A DNA stretch of 64,000 bases from Diaminobutyricimonas sp. LJ205 (GTDB taxonomy: Bacteria; Actinomycetota; Actinomycetes; Actinomycetales; Microbacteriaceae): NCBI RefSeq assembly GCF_009755725.1, contig NZ_CP046619.1, positions 1,302,001 through 1,366,000 on the forward strand, given 5' to 3'. The position numbers and the translations under genes were made by a program. Under the pieces are notes generated by a model. That model searched no databases. It was not told the origin of the DNA and saw only the letters and a list, made by a program, of their open reading frames with translations. Shown in pieces: positions 16,201 through 25,170 of this stretch. The stretch's first letter is position 1, and the number at the start of each line of letters is the position of its first letter.

Positions 16201-16925
16201 GGCAGGTGGATCCTCTCGATGCGCTGGCCGAGGCCGGCGGTGATCGATTCGGCGGGGATACGGGTGGCTTGAGCCCAGTCGAGCACGGATGGCTCACCGC
16301 GCAGGGGAGAACCGAATAGCACCGCTTCGTCGCCGACCGACGCGTGTTCGTCGCCGAGGTCGACGACGAACTGGTCCATGGCGATTCGCCCGGACACTGT
16401 GCCGGTGAAGCTGCCGATCAGTACCGGGGCACGATTCGACGCGGGACGAGGCACTCCGTCGGCATAGCCGAGTCCAATCAACGCGAGGCGGCTGGGATTC
16501 GCAGTGCGGTAGGTATAGCCGTAAGAGACTCCGCGGCCCGCTGGCACCGGCTTCACCGCGACGACCTCACCGGATAACCGCAGGACCGGCTCGGTTGCGG
16601 ATGCTTCGGCCGGTGCGGGTTCGGACAGGAGCCCGAACAACGCGGGACCGAGCATGTGCTGACCGGGTTCGCCGGCGAGCGGGCTTTCGGTGTGCAGTGA
16701 CATCCGGATGCCCGCATCGGCCAGGCGACTGCGGTCGGCGTCAAGTGAGACAACTGCGCCGCCGAGGCCGGCGGCGTCAAGTGTGCGGGCAATCTGGAGC
16801 AGACCGTGCCCGTAGGCGTCGGCCCGCAGGTCCGCCACTTCGGCGGCCGGGCTGTCGGTCAGCTTCGCCAGATTGCGCCGCAGCGCGTCATGGTCGACGC
16901 GCGCGAGGCGGCGAAGACCGCTCAG
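16197..16925 (-). CDS. Alanine racemase C-domain protein with truncated barrel (Alr2)
   Basis: 242 residues if started at CTG 16925. The N-terminus (ARVDHDALRRNL) and DLRADAYGHG match the first strand and PLP loop of alanine racemase, but the PLP lysine is Arg (R34). Most of the barrel is missing: about 75 residues separate this loop from the C-domain, and the carbamylated-lysine, THFA and NSA motifs are absent. The C-domain is complete, with GRGVSYGYTYRT (catalytic tyrosine Y135), GLGYADGVPR and GRIAMDQFVVDLGD (M183-D184). No ATG, GTG or TTG exists before GTG 16838, which would cut off the first strand; CTG at 16925 overlaps the upstream TGA (CTGA) and has GAGGAAG 7 bases before it. Confidence 0.82.
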   Translation of the reverse strand: MSGLRRLARVDHDALRRNLAKLTDSPAAEVADLRADAYGHGLLQIARTLDAAGLGGAVVSLDADRSRLADAGIRMSLHTESPLAGEPGQHMLGPALFGLLSEPAPAEASATEPVLRLSGEVVAVKPVPAGRGVSYGYTYRTANPSRLALIGLGYADGVPRPASNRAPVLIGSFTGTVSGRIAMDQFVVDLGDEHASVGDEAVLFGSPLRGEPSVLDWAQATRIPAESITAGLGQRIERIHLP

Positions 16926-17155
16926 GAACGGACTTCCTCGATGAGCCGGCTGGACTCGTCATGCCAGTCCAGTGCGGTCGGCTCCAGCTTCTCCCTGAAC
17001 TTGGCGCCGTGGTGGGCGCAGAACATCAGTTCGCCCGATTCCATCTTGACGTGGACGTATGCCTGGGCACCGCAGAGGTCGCAGCGGTCGGAGGCGGTAA
17101 GGCGCGGCTCTTCTTCGAGGGTTGCGGCTGCGTTCTCGGTTGCAATCTGAGACAT
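16922..17155 (-). CDS. DUF7455-like small zinc-binding protein
   Basis: 77 residues. The core reads LTASDRCDLCGAQAYVHV ... GELMFCAHHGAKF, a CxxC ... CxHH site that should hold one zinc ion, as in the small actinobacterial family I know as DUF7455; the name is from memory. The N-terminus is acidic and disordered-looking. The ATG at 17155 is supported by AAGGAG 6 bases upstream. It heads the operon that continues into alr2 with a 4-base overlap. Function unknown. Confidence 0.8.
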   Translation of the reverse strand: MSQIATENAAATLEEEPRLTASDRCDLCGAQAYVHVKMESGELMFCAHHGAKFREKLEPTALDWHDESSRLIEEVRS

Positions 17156-17183
17156 GTGCTGCTCCTTTTCTCGAAACGATCGC

Positions 17184-17202
17184 GTTGTTACCCAATAACA
17201 AC
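17184..17202. promoter_or_regulatory. Inverted repeat upstream of the DUF7455-alr2-alr1 operon
   Basis: Perfect 7-5-7 inverted repeat: GTTGTTA, CCCAA, TAACAAC. It lies 29 bases upstream of the ATG at 17155, in the AT-rich part of the region shared with divergent parE. A regulator could bind here; the protein is unknown. Confidence 0.4.
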
Positions 17203-17369
17203 ACACCGCACTGACAAATCTGCCCAATGACGGCTGTCGTTCGCTGTGCGCGTAGCCACCCCTCCCCAGTTGAGAAGGCTTAGTGGCGTGGGTGTCGGAG
17301 ACGGGCGAGGGCGCGGAAGGTCATTACTCTTAAGAACGCCCCTGCAATCGATCGAAAGGAAACGCGCCT

Positions 17370-19454
17370 GTGGCGAGTTCCGATTACTCCGCACGTCACC
17401 TGTCCGTGTTGGAGGGACTCGAAGCGGTGCGTAAGCGCCCGGGCATGTACATCGGGTCGACCGACTCCCGAGGCCTCATGCACTGCCTCTGGGAGATCAT
17501 CGACAACTCGGTGGACGAGGCACTGGCCGGGCACGGTGACCAGATCACGGTTCGGCTGCACTCCGACAACAGTGTCGAGGTGCACGACCGGGCCCGCGGC
17601 ATCCCTGTGGACGTCGAACCGAAGACCGGCCTGTCCGGCGTCGAGGTGGTCTTCACCAAGCTGCACGCCGGCGGCAAGTTCGGGTCCGGCTCCTACGCCG
17701 CATCCGGTGGCCTGCACGGTGTCGGCGCATCCGTTGTGAACGCGTTGTCTGAGCGGCTCGACGTCGAGGTCGACCGTGACGGCAAGACCTGGGCGATGTC
17801 CTTCCATCGCGGAGAACCCGGCATCTTCGACGACAAGAAGGGGGAGCCGACGCCGGATGCCCCGTTCACGCCGTTCATCTCGGGTAGCGAGTTGCGCGTG
17901 GTGGGCAAGGTGGCCAAGGGTGTCACCGGTACCCGCATCCGCTACTGGGCAGACCGCCAGATCTTCACCCGCGGCGCATCCTTCCTGTCCGACGATCTGA
18001 CCGCGCGGGCGCAGCAGACCGCGTTCCTGGTTCCCGGACTCGGCATCGACATCCTCGACGAGCGCGGCGAAGAGCCGGTCAGCCAGTCGTTCAAATACTC
18101 CGGCGGAATCTCCGAGTTCGCCGATTACCTGGCACCGGATGCCGCGATCACCGACACCTGGCGGATCACTGACTCGGGCACCTTCACCGAGACGGTGCCA
18201 GTGTTGCAGGAGAACGGCCACATGGTGCCGACCGAGGTCAGCCGACAGTGCGACGTCGACATCGCCTTGCGCTGGGGGACCGGCTACGAAACGGTCATGA
18301 AGACCTTCGTAAACATCATTGCCACCCCGAAGGGTGGCACCCACCAGGCGGGCTTCGAGGCCGGCCTGCTCAAGTTCCTCCGTGCGCAGGTTGAGCAGAA
18401 TGCGCGCCGGCTGAAGGTCGGCAATGACAAGCTCGACAAGGACGATGTGCTCGCCGGGCTCACCGTTGTGCTCACCGTGCGGGTACCCGAACCGCAGTTC
18501 GAGGGACAGACCAAGGAAGTACTGGGCACGCCGGCCGTGCGCTCGATCGTCTCGAACGTGGTCTCGAAGGCGCTGGCTGCTCGGTTCAGCTCCACCAAGC
18601 GCGATGACAAGGCCCAGTCGGCGCTGGTGCTCGACAAGATCGTCGCCGAGATGAAGTCCCGAATTTCGGCTAGGGCACACAAGGAGACGCAGCGTCGCAA
18701 GAACGCGCTCGAGAGTTCGTCGCTGCCGACCAAGCTGGTCGACTGCCGCAGCAACGACGTCGCGAGCAGCGAACTGTTCATCGTCGAGGGTGACTCGGCG
18801 CTCGGCACGGCCAAGCTCGCCCGTGACAGTGAGTTCCAGGCGTTGCTGCCGATCCGTGGCAAGATCCTGAACGTGCAGAAGGCGTCCGTGTCGGACATGC
18901 TCTCTAACGCGGAATGCGCCTCGATCATCCAGGTCATCGGCGCTGGTTCGGGTCGTAGCTTTGACATCGCGCAGGCGAGGTACGGCAAGGTCATCATCAT
19001 GAGTGACGCCGATGTCGACGGCGCGCACATCCGCACGCTGCTGCTGACGCTGTTCTTCCGGTACATGCGACCGATGATCGAGAACGGGCGGGTGTTCGCG
19101 GCGGTCCCGCCGCTGCACCGGGTAGTGGTGATGAACCCCGGTTCGAAGCCGAACGAGACGATCTACACCTACTCCGAGGCGGAACTGCACGGCGTGCTCG
19201 CCGGCTTGAAGCGCACCGGCAAGAAGTATCAGGATCCGATCCAGCGCTACAAGGGCCTCGGTGAGATGGATGCCGACCAACTGGCGACAACCACGATGTC
19301 ACGGTCGCAGCGCACACTGCGGCGCGTCAACGTCGGCGATGCCGAGAATGCTGCGCGTGTGTTCGAGCTGCTGATGGGCAACGACGTGGCGCCGCGCAAG
19401 GGCTTCATCATCGAGAACTCGGACCGGCTCTCGCGGGACAGCATCGACGCCTAG
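17370..19454 (+). CDS. parE: DNA topoisomerase IV (type IIA) subunit B
   Basis: ATPase subunit of a type IIA topoisomerase that decatenates or supercoils DNA; the partner A subunit is at 21516-23981. The 694-residue protein shows the GHKL ATP site (EIIDNSVDEAL, GASVVNALSERL), the transducer lysine region, and the TOPRIM motifs ELFIVEGDSALG and IIMSDADVDGAHI, ending QRYKGLGEMDADQL. Length and the pairing with a nearby A subunit apart from the gyrB-gyrA-dnaN region fit ParE; I cannot exclude GyrB from sequence alone. GTG at 17370 has AAAGGAAA about 8 bases upstream. Confidence 0.93.
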   Translation: MASSDYSARHLSVLEGLEAVRKRPGMYIGSTDSRGLMHCLWEIIDNSVDEALAGHGDQITVRLHSDNSVEVHDRARGIPVDVEPKTGLSGVEVVFTKLHAGGKFGSGSYAASGGLHGVGASVVNALSERLDVEVDRDGKTWAMSFHRGEPGIFDDKKGEPTPDAPFTPFISGSELRVVGKVAKGVTGTRIRYWADRQIFTRGASFLSDDLTARAQQTAFLVPGLGIDILDERGEEPVSQSFKYSGGISEFADYLAPDAAITDTWRITDSGTFTETVPVLQENGHMVPTEVSRQCDVDIALRWGTGYETVMKTFVNIIATPKGGTHQAGFEAGLLKFLRAQVEQNARRLKVGNDKLDKDDVLAGLTVVLTVRVPEPQFEGQTKEVLGTPAVRSIVSNVVSKALAARFSSTKRDDKAQSALVLDKIVAEMKSRISARAHKETQRRKNALESSSLPTKLVDCRSNDVASSELFIVEGDSALGTAKLARDSEFQALLPIRGKILNVQKASVSDMLSNAECASIIQVIGAGSGRSFDIAQARYGKVIIMSDADVDGAHIRTLLLTLFFRYMRPMIENGRVFAAVPPLHRVVVMNPGSKPNETIYTYSEAELHGVLAGLKRTGKKYQDPIQRYKGLGEMDADQLATTTMSRSQRTLRRVNVGDAENAARVFELLMGNDVAPRKGFIIENSDRLSRDSIDA

Positions 19455-19501
19455 GGTGCCGCTTCGGCGAGACGTCATACTCACTGGTCGATAGCCTTTC
19501 T

Positions 19502-19566
19502 TCCGGTGGCCCCGGAGCGCCGCGAGCGAAGCCCGTCCGGTGGCCCCGGAGCGCCGCGAGCGAAGC
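19502..19566. repeat. Two 31-bp direct repeats upstream of the HNH gene
   Basis: The same 31-base GC-rich sequence occurs at 19502-19532 and again at 19536-19566, separated by 3 bases. It begins TCCGGTGGCC and ends GCGAGCGAAGC. The unit lies in the 201-base gap between parE and the HNH gene. It resembles dispersed intergenic repeat families of Microbacteriaceae. Confidence 0.85.
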
Positions 19567-19655
19567 GAGTGACACGTCTCGAAACCCGTCCGGTACATCC
19601 ACAGCCCCTGCCGGCTTGGCTCTGGAATGTCGGTGGTCCGGTGTTGACTTCGAAC

Positions 19656-20975
19656 ATGGACAACGAAGTCAACGGATGGGACCCAGCACCGGTCCTGGAG
19701 TTGGACCAGCTGCCGCCGGATCCGCTGCCCGCAGAAGACTTCGAGGCGTCCTTTCAGGCGTTGATCCGGGAGTGGGAGCAGCCCGAGTCGATTCCCGAGG
19801 AGATCCAGCACGTGGCCCGGTTGCAGCAGCAGCGAGCCGCGCTCGATGCCGAGGAGTCCCGGGCGCTGGCGAACCTGACCCGGTTGAGCCTGGCCGAAGC
19901 CGGGCCGCGCGCCGACCGCGGCCTGGTCTACCGATCGCTGTCTGCCGAGCTTGCGCTGGCCTGTCACCTGTCCGATCGCACCTTCCAGGCCCGAATCGGC
20001 AACGCGGAGACTCTGGTCCACGACTTCCCGCGGACGCTTGCCGCCCTGGAAACCGGGACGATCGGGGTCGGTCATGCCCGGGTCATCGTCGACGCCGGAT
20101 CCCCGATCGGCGACCCCGAGCAGCGCGCCCGATACGAAGCCGCGGTCCTCGACCGCGCAGCAGACGTGACCCCGGGGAGACTGCGCAAGCTGGCCCAGGT
20201 CGCCGCCGCCCGGCTCGGCGAGCTGACCTTCGAACAGCGCCACCGGATCGCGGTGGAAGACCGGGCGGTTCGCACACAGGAACTCGGCGATGGGATGTCC
20301 GAGGTGATCCACACCGTCTCCACCGTGTACGCAGTGGCGATGCTGGACCGGCTCACCGCCCAGGCCAAGGCCGTGCAGGCGGCGAACCCGGATGATTCGC
20401 GAACGCTGGATCAGATCCGCGCCGACCTGGCGACGGAGCTGGTGTTGACGGGGCAGCCGACCGGGCACCCGGATGCCCCGCATGCCGCCGGGATCGGCAT
20501 CCGAGCCGAGGTGTCCATCGTCATCCCGGCACTGACCCTGCTCGGCCGGAGCGACGAGCCGGCGACGATCGCCGGTGCCGGTCCGATTGGACTGGCAGAG
20601 GCCGCCCGGCTGGCCTGGGACGCCCCCGTGTTCCTCCGGATCCTCACCCACCCGGTGAACGACCAGGTGCTCGCGGTGGACAGCTACCGACCCTCACGAA
20701 AACTGCGCCGCTACATCCACGCCCGGGATGGCCGATGTCGATGTCCGTCCTGCACCCGCGCCGCCAATAGCTCCGATCTCGACCACACCCTCGCCTGGAA
20801 GCACGGCGGCAAGACCACGGCCGACAACCTCGCCGCCCTCTGCCCGAAGCACCACACGATCAAACACTTGCCGGGGTGGAGTGTGCGCCAGATCAGTCCC
20901 GGGGTGCTGGAATGGACCACCCCGCACGGCATCGTCGCCACCGATTACCCGGACACCCCGATCAAATTCCAGTAG
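19656..20975 (+). CDS. HNH endonuclease-signature protein, DUF222/13E12 family
   Basis: 439 residues. The N-terminal two thirds is the alpha-helical DUF222 region (EESRALANLTRL, LAGARTLVHD-like helices, FEQRHRIAVEDRAV). The C-terminal third has an HNH fold: RDGRCRCPSCTRAANSSDLDHTLAWKHGGKTTADNLAALCPKHH is the relevant stretch, with DLDH, GGKT, DNLAALC and KHH as the key parts (positions about 20736-20862). Such genes are multicopy in many actinobacteria, known as the 13E12 repeat family, and their role is unsettled. ATG at 19656 fits the family start; the frame is open further upstream across the direct repeats. Confidence 0.88.
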   Translation: MDNEVNGWDPAPVLELDQLPPDPLPAEDFEASFQALIREWEQPESIPEEIQHVARLQQQRAALDAEESRALANLTRLSLAEAGPRADRGLVYRSLSAELALACHLSDRTFQARIGNAETLVHDFPRTLAALETGTIGVGHARVIVDAGSPIGDPEQRARYEAAVLDRAADVTPGRLRKLAQVAAARLGELTFEQRHRIAVEDRAVRTQELGDGMSEVIHTVSTVYAVAMLDRLTAQAKAVQAANPDDSRTLDQIRADLATELVLTGQPTGHPDAPHAAGIGIRAEVSIVIPALTLLGRSDEPATIAGAGPIGLAEAARLAWDAPVFLRILTHPVNDQVLAVDSYRPSRKLRRYIHARDGRCRCPSCTRAANSSDLDHTLAWKHGGKTTADNLAALCPKHHTIKHLPGWSVRQISPGVLEWTTPHGIVATDYPDTPIKFQ

Positions 20976-20980
20976 GGCGA

Positions 20981-21023
20981 GAGATCTCGACAGGCTCGAT
21001 CAGCGAGTTGGCTCGATCAGCGG
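20981..21023. repeat. Dispersed intergenic repeat, copy A
   Basis: Begins GAGATCTCGACAGG and runs into CTCGATCAGCG, then a second partial GCTCGATCAGCGG at 21011-21023. The first 25 bases match the element at 34059-34083 at all but one position. It lies between the convergent HNH and PLDc_N genes. Confidence 0.8.
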
Positions 21024-21042
21024 GTGGCTCGAACTGCGGCAA

Positions 21043-21414
21043 CTAGGCCTGATCGCGACGCTCCTCGAGATCGGCCTGGAGGCGCCGTATGCGCTCCTGC
21101 CGCTTGTGTTCCGCGATCTCCCGCTCGAGGTCCGCCAGCTGCTCCTCGGTCGACTTCGCTGATGATGTCGACGTCGCTGCCGGTTCGGTCGATTCCCAGC
21201 GCCGCGGATCACCGAACGAGCCTCGACTGACCGGCGCACTGTACTCACGACCGACCGTGAACCAGATGATGCTTCCGATCAGCGGCAGGAAGATGACCAG
21301 AAGCACCCAGGTCAGCTTGGGAAGATGCCGGATCTGATCGTTGTCCTTGGTGATGATGTCGATCAAAGCCGCCAGCACGATGCAGAAGAGCACGAGCGAG
21401 AAGATCAGATACAT
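21043..21414 (-). CDS. PLDc_N domain membrane protein with coiled-coil tail
   Basis: 123 residues. Two transmembrane helices (IFSLVLFCIVLAALIDII and KLTWVLLVIFLPLIGSIIWF) form the phospholipase D N-terminal-like (PLDc_N) module, ending in the hallmark WFTVGRE. A Ser/Thr-rich linker and a charged C-terminal helix with heptad-like spacing (EEQLADLEREIAEHKRQERIRRL) follow; this is probably a cytoplasmic coiled coil. No catalytic PLD domain is present. The ATG at 21414 has TAGACT 7 bases before it on this strand, so it is probably leaderless. Function unknown. Confidence 0.85.
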   Translation of the reverse strand: MYLIFSLVLFCIVLAALIDIITKDNDQIRHLPKLTWVLLVIFLPLIGSIIWFTVGREYSAPVSRGSFGDPRRWESTEPAATSTSSAKSTEEQLADLEREIAEHKRQERIRRLQADLEERRDQA

Positions 21415-21421
21415 GACGCGA

Positions 21422-21427
21422 AGTCTA
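21422..21427 (-). promoter_or_regulatory. -10 box TAGACT of the PLDc_N gene
   Basis: On the minus strand TAGACT lies 7 bases before the ATG at 21414. Confidence 0.5.
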
Positions 21428-21515
21428 ATCAGACCGAACCTCAGACGTGGGTAGATTTCATCAATCGTTGAGAGACGCTCGCGCCCCGTTCACCCAGCTG
21501 CCCTGCAGACGCACC

Positions 21516-23981
21516 TCAGGAGACTGCGGCTGCGTTCCTTCCGACCGAGCCAACGACTGCGTCAAGCGGCGTTCCAGAGGCATCCCGCTTCGCACCCGGC
21601 TCCGGCAGGGTTCGCACTGAACCGTCCGCACCGACCGCATACGCCGGCCATTCGCCGACCCAGGCCAGCGCGAGCGTGTCCTCACCCTTCAGGAACGAAT
21701 GCGCGCGCACGCCCCCGGTTGCCCGGCCCTTGCCGGGGAACTGATCGAAGAACGACACCTTGGCGCGTCCGGGATCTGCCCCGGGAATGGTCTCGCTCGA
21801 CGTGGACACCGTGACGACGACCGCCGCCTGCGGTGCCACCGACCCGAAGAAGATCACTCGGGCATCCCCATTCACGGAGATACCAGCCACACCACCCGCG
21901 GCCACGCCCTGAGGACGCACCTGCGCTGCCGGGAAATGCAGCAGCTGAGCCCCGGAGGTGACGAACACCAATTCGTCGGACTCCCGTCCCTGCGCTGCGC
22001 CGATGACTTCGTCGCCGTCCTTCAGTGCGATCACTTCGAACGTGGGCTTGTTCGGGTACGCACCGGTCGCGACTCGCTTCACGACGCCCTGCGCAGTGCC
22101 CAGCACGATCGAGTCGGCAGCCTCGAGCGAGACCAGCGCGAGCACCCGTTCTGACTTATCGGTGAGGCCGATGTAGTCGCGGATCTTCGTCCCGGCCCCG
22201 AGGTGGATCGAGTTCTGGGGGACCGCGGTCAATCCGACCGGGGAGAACCGGATCAGCCGGCCCTTATTGGTGACCGCCCCAATCTCCGCCCGAGCGGTGG
22301 TGGTCAGCGCCGACAGGATGGCGTCGTGCTTGACGCGGCGTGCCGCAGGAGCGGGTGCATCCAACAGATCGTCAGGGATGTCGACCCGCACGGCACGGCC
22401 GGTGGTGGACAGGAGCACCCGGCACGGGGCATCCGGAATCTCCAGCACCGGTGCATTCTTCTTGGACGAGGCCGACGCGATACTCGGACGCGCCTCGGTC
22501 AGCAGGGTGCGCCGCGGCGTACCGAAACGCTCCGCGACGTCTTGAAGCTCGGTGGCGACCAGCTGCCGAATTCGCGCCGGACTGCCGAGGATCGCCTCGA
22601 GTTCCGCGATTTCGGCGGCCAGCTTGTCGCGCTCGGCCTCCAGCTCGATCCGGGAGAACTTGGTCAGTCGGCGCAACCGCAGCTCGAGGATGTACTCGGC
22701 CTGAAGGTGGCTGAGGTCGAAGACATCCATCAGGCGCGTGCGCGCCTGCTCGGACTCATCGCTCGCTCGGATCACCTGGATGACCTCGTCAATGTCCAGG
22801 ATGGCGATCAACAGGCCCTCGACCAGGTGCAGCCGGTCGCGACGCCGAGCGAGACGGAACTCACTGCGGCGGGTGATCACCGACAGCCGGTGGTCGAGGT
22901 AGACCTGCAGCAGGTCCTTCAAACCGAGCGTGCGCGGACCGCCGTCGACCAGGGCGACGTTGTTGATCGAGAATCCATCCTCGAGCGGGGTCTGCTTGTA
23001 GAGCTGCTCGAGCACCGCCTCCGGGCTGAACCCGGTCTTGATCCCGATTACCATGCGCAGGCCGTGCTTGCGGTCGGTCAGGTCGGTGACATCCGAGATG
23101 CCGGACAGTTTCTTGTTCCCGACGCCGTCCTTGATCTTCTCGATCACACGCTCCGGACCGACCAGATAGGGCAGCTCGTGCACGATGATGCCGGTCTTGC
23201 GCGCGGTGATCGGCTCGATGGTCACCTTCGCGCGGGTCTTGAACGAGCCACGGCCGGTGGCATAGGCGTCCTTGATGCCGTCCAGGCCGGAGATGATGCC
23301 GCCGGTGGGCAGGTCGGGGCCGGGCACGAACGCCATCAGGTCCTCGACGGTCGCATCCGGGTTCTCGAGCAGGTGGGTGGCGGCACCGACGACCTCGACC
23401 AGGTTGTGCGGCGCCATGTTGGTGGCCATTCCGACCGCGATGCCGCTCGCCCCGTTCACCAGCAGGTTCGGGAAGGCGGCAGGCAGCACATCGGGCTGCG
23501 TGAGCTGGTTGTCGTAGTTGGGAACGAAATCAACGACGTCCTCGTCGAGGGTTTCGGTGAGCGCGAGCGCCGCAGCATCCAGGCGCGCCTCGGTGTAGCG
23601 AGGCGCCGCCGGACCGTCGTCGAGCGAGCCGAAGTTACCGTGCCCGTCGATGAGCGGCACCCGCATGGTGAAGTCCTGCGCGAGACGCACCAGTGCGTCA
23701 TAAATAGCGGTGTCACCGTGGGGATGCAGTTTTCCCATCACCTCACCGACGACACGGGCGGACTTCACATGCCCGCGGTCGGGGCGAAGTCCCATCTCGC
23801 TCATCTGATAGAGGATCCGGCGCTGGACCGGCTTCAGCCCGTCACGCGCGTCGGGCAGCGCCCGCGAGTAGATGACGGAGTAGGCATATTCGAGGAATGA
23901 GCCCTGCATCTCTGTGGAGACATCGACGTCCTCGATGCGTTCGCCGGAGGAGACGGGGCTGGGATGTTCGGGTGCAGTCAT
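21516..23981 (-). CDS. parC: DNA topoisomerase IV (type IIA) subunit A
   Basis: DNA breakage-rejoining subunit, partner of ParE. The 821-residue protein has the winged-helix domain with [22 protein letters not shown] and [17 protein letters not shown] (quinolone-pocket region), the catalytic tyrosine in [10 protein letters not shown], the tower and coiled-coil arms ([16 protein letters not shown]), and a C-terminal beta-pinwheel. The strict GyrA box QRRGGKG is not seen in the pinwheel, which supports ParC rather than GyrA; a partial variant [11 protein letters not shown] occurs at the corresponding region. The start codon overlaps the -10 box of the divergent phosphodiesterase gene. It is separated from parE by two unrelated genes. 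Confidence 0.93.
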   Translation of the reverse strand: MTAPEHPSPVSSGERIEDVDVSTEMQGSFLEYAYSVIYSRALPDARDGLKPVQRRILYQMSEMGLRPDRGHVKSARVVGEVMGKLHPHGDTAIYDALVRLAQDFTMRVPLIDGHGNFGSLDDGPAAPRYTEARLDAAALALTETLDEDVVDFVPNYDNQLTQPDVLPAAFPNLLVNGASGIAVGMATNMAPHNLVEVVGAATHLLENPDATVEDLMAFVPGPDLPTGGIISGLDGIKDAYATGRGSFKTRAKVTIEPITARKTGIIVHELPYLVGPERVIEKIKDGVGNKKLSGISDVTDLTDRKHGLRMVIGIKTGFSPEAVLEQLYKQTPLEDGFSINNVALVDGGPRTLGLKDLLQVYLDHRLSVITRRSEFRLARRRDRLHLVEGLLIAILDIDEVIQVIRASDESEQARTRLMDVFDLSHLQAEYILELRLRRLTKFSRIELEAERDKLAAEIAELEAILGSPARIRQLVATELQDVAERFGTPRRTLLTEARPSIASASSKKNAPVLEIPDAPCRVLLSTTGRAVRVDIPDDLLDAPAPAARRVKHDAILSALTTTARAEIGAVTNKGRLIRFSPVGLTAVPQNSIHLGAGTKIRDYIGLTDKSERVLALVSLEAADSIVLGTAQGVVKRVATGAYPNKPTFEVIALKDGDEVIGAAQGRESDELVFVTSGAQLLHFPAAQVRPQGVAAGGVAGISVNGDARVIFFGSVAPQAAVVVTVSTSSETIPGADPGRAKVSFFDQFPGKGRATGGVRAHSFLKGEDTLALAWVGEWPAYAVGADGSVRTLPEPGAKRDASGTPLDAVVGSVGRNAAAVS

Positions 23982-23986
23982 AGGAT
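23981..23986 (+). promoter_or_regulatory. -10 box TAGGAT of the phosphodiesterase gene
   Basis: TAGGAT begins in the parC start codon and ends 7 bases before the ATG at 23994, implying a leaderless transcript and a divergent gene pair with only 12 bases between start codons. Confidence 0.6.
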
Positions 23987-23993
23987 TGCCAAC

Positions 23994-25127
23994 ATGCTAC
24001 CGGCGCCCAACTCAGACCGGCTGCGCCTTGCCGATGTTCTGTCGGGATGCCTCGATTCCGTGGTGGGTCGCAATACGCGGCTGACGCAGGCCCGGCCCGC
24101 GAAGGCGATTGTGCTGCTCGCGGACGGCCTTGGACAGTCGGCGCTGAAGGCCCGGCAGGGGCATGCTCGGTCGCTGGTCGCGGCACAGTCCGGGCCGGAT
24201 CCGGTGATCGAAGTCGGATTCCCCACGACGACGGCCGCGTCGCTGACCAGCCTGACCACCGGCAGCACGCCGGGAACCCATGGCATCGTCGGCTACTCGG
24301 TGCTCGACCCGGACCGGGACCGGATCGTCAACCAGCTGAACGGCTGGGACTCCGGCATGGACCCGTTCACCTGGCAGCGGGTGCCGACGGTGTTCGAGCG
24401 GGCAGCGGAGGACGGTGTGCACGCCATCGCGATCGGTCCCGAGCGGTTCCGTCACTCCGGTTTCTCCCGCGCAGCACTGCGCGGCGCCGTCTATCGGGCA
24501 GGGGAGACGATCAGCGAACGTCTCGACCAGGCTCGCCGAAGCTTGGACGAGGTCGATCGCGCCGTGCTCTACGTGTACGTGCCGGAGCTCGACAAGGTCG
24601 CCCACGCGTCTGGCGTCGAATCCGGGGAGTGGACCGAGGCGCTGGAGGAACTGGATGCCGCCGTCCGCACCTTCTCGAACACCCTGCGGCGCGACGAAGG
24701 ACTGATCGTGACCGCCGACCACGGCGTGCTCGACGTCCCCGAGCGCAGCCACGTGCTCGTCGACGAGTTGCCCGGCCTGCTCGACGGCGTCCGCCACATC
24801 GGCGGTGAGCCGCGCTGCCTCCAGCTGTACTGCGAGCCCGACGCGGATGTCGCCGCGGTCGCCGACCGCTGGCGGGAGTCCGAGGCCGACCGCGCCTGGG
24901 TGGCAACCCGCGACGAGGCGATCGCGGCAGGGTGGTTCGGTGCGGTCGACGACGCGGTGCGCGGACGCATCGGCGACGTGCTCATCGCTGCCCGCAAGCG
25001 AATCGCGTACTACGACGGCCGGTCCGTTCAAAGCCTGCGCGGCCGCGGCATGGTGGGCCAGCACGGGTCACTCTCGGACGAAGAGTCGCGAGTGCCGTTG
25101 TTGCGTTTCGGCGCGTTCGCCAGCTGA
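23994..25127 (+). CDS. Alkaline phosphatase superfamily protein (nucleotide pyrophosphatase/phosphodiesterase)
   Basis: 377 residues, metal-dependent phosphodiesterase of the NPP type. The first metal site is [12 protein letters not shown], the nucleophile threonine lies in [15 protein letters not shown], and the later metal ligands are in [12 protein letters not shown] and [10 protein letters not shown], with [10 protein letters not shown] near the C-terminus. No signal peptide is seen, so it probably acts in the cytoplasm. The substrate is unknown. Start at 23994 is chosen for the -10 box 7 bases upstream; an ATG at 23964 would overlap parC by 18 bases. Confidence 0.9.
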   Translation: MLPAPNSDRLRLADVLSGCLDSVVGRNTRLTQARPAKAIVLLADGLGQSALKARQGHARSLVAAQSGPDPVIEVGFPTTTAASLTSLTTGSTPGTHGIVGYSVLDPDRDRIVNQLNGWDSGMDPFTWQRVPTVFERAAEDGVHAIAIGPERFRHSGFSRAALRGAVYRAGETISERLDQARRSLDEVDRAVLYVYVPELDKVAHASGVESGEWTEALEELDAAVRTFSNTLRRDEGLIVTADHGVLDVPERSHVLVDELPGLLDGVRHIGGEPRCLQLYCEPDADVAAVADRWRESEADRAWVATRDEAIAAGWFGAVDDAVRGRIGDVLIAARKRIAYYDGRSVQSLRGRGMVGQHGSLSDEESRVPLLRFGAFAS

Positions 25128-25158
25128 CCTGAGCCAGCCGACGAGCCAGCTGACCTGA
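25119..25158. repeat. Short direct repeat at the end of the phosphodiesterase gene
   Basis: GCCAGCTGACCTGA occurs at 25119-25132, spanning the stop codon, and again at 25145-25158. It is probably slippage-generated. No stem or T run follows. Confidence 0.5.
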
Positions 25159-25170
25159 TCAGCCGGGTGA

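Noticed and set aside
16838-16838. GTG 16838 as the start of alr2
   Set aside because: It would delete the conserved first strand encoded in the same frame directly upstream, and no ribosome site lies before it.
17280-19280. Long open frame antisense to parE
   Set aside because: Opposite a certain gene, no ribosome site, no recognisable domain.
22203-23900. Long open frame antisense to parC
   Set aside because: Composition of a GC-driven antisense frame; parC motifs on the other strand are unmistakable.
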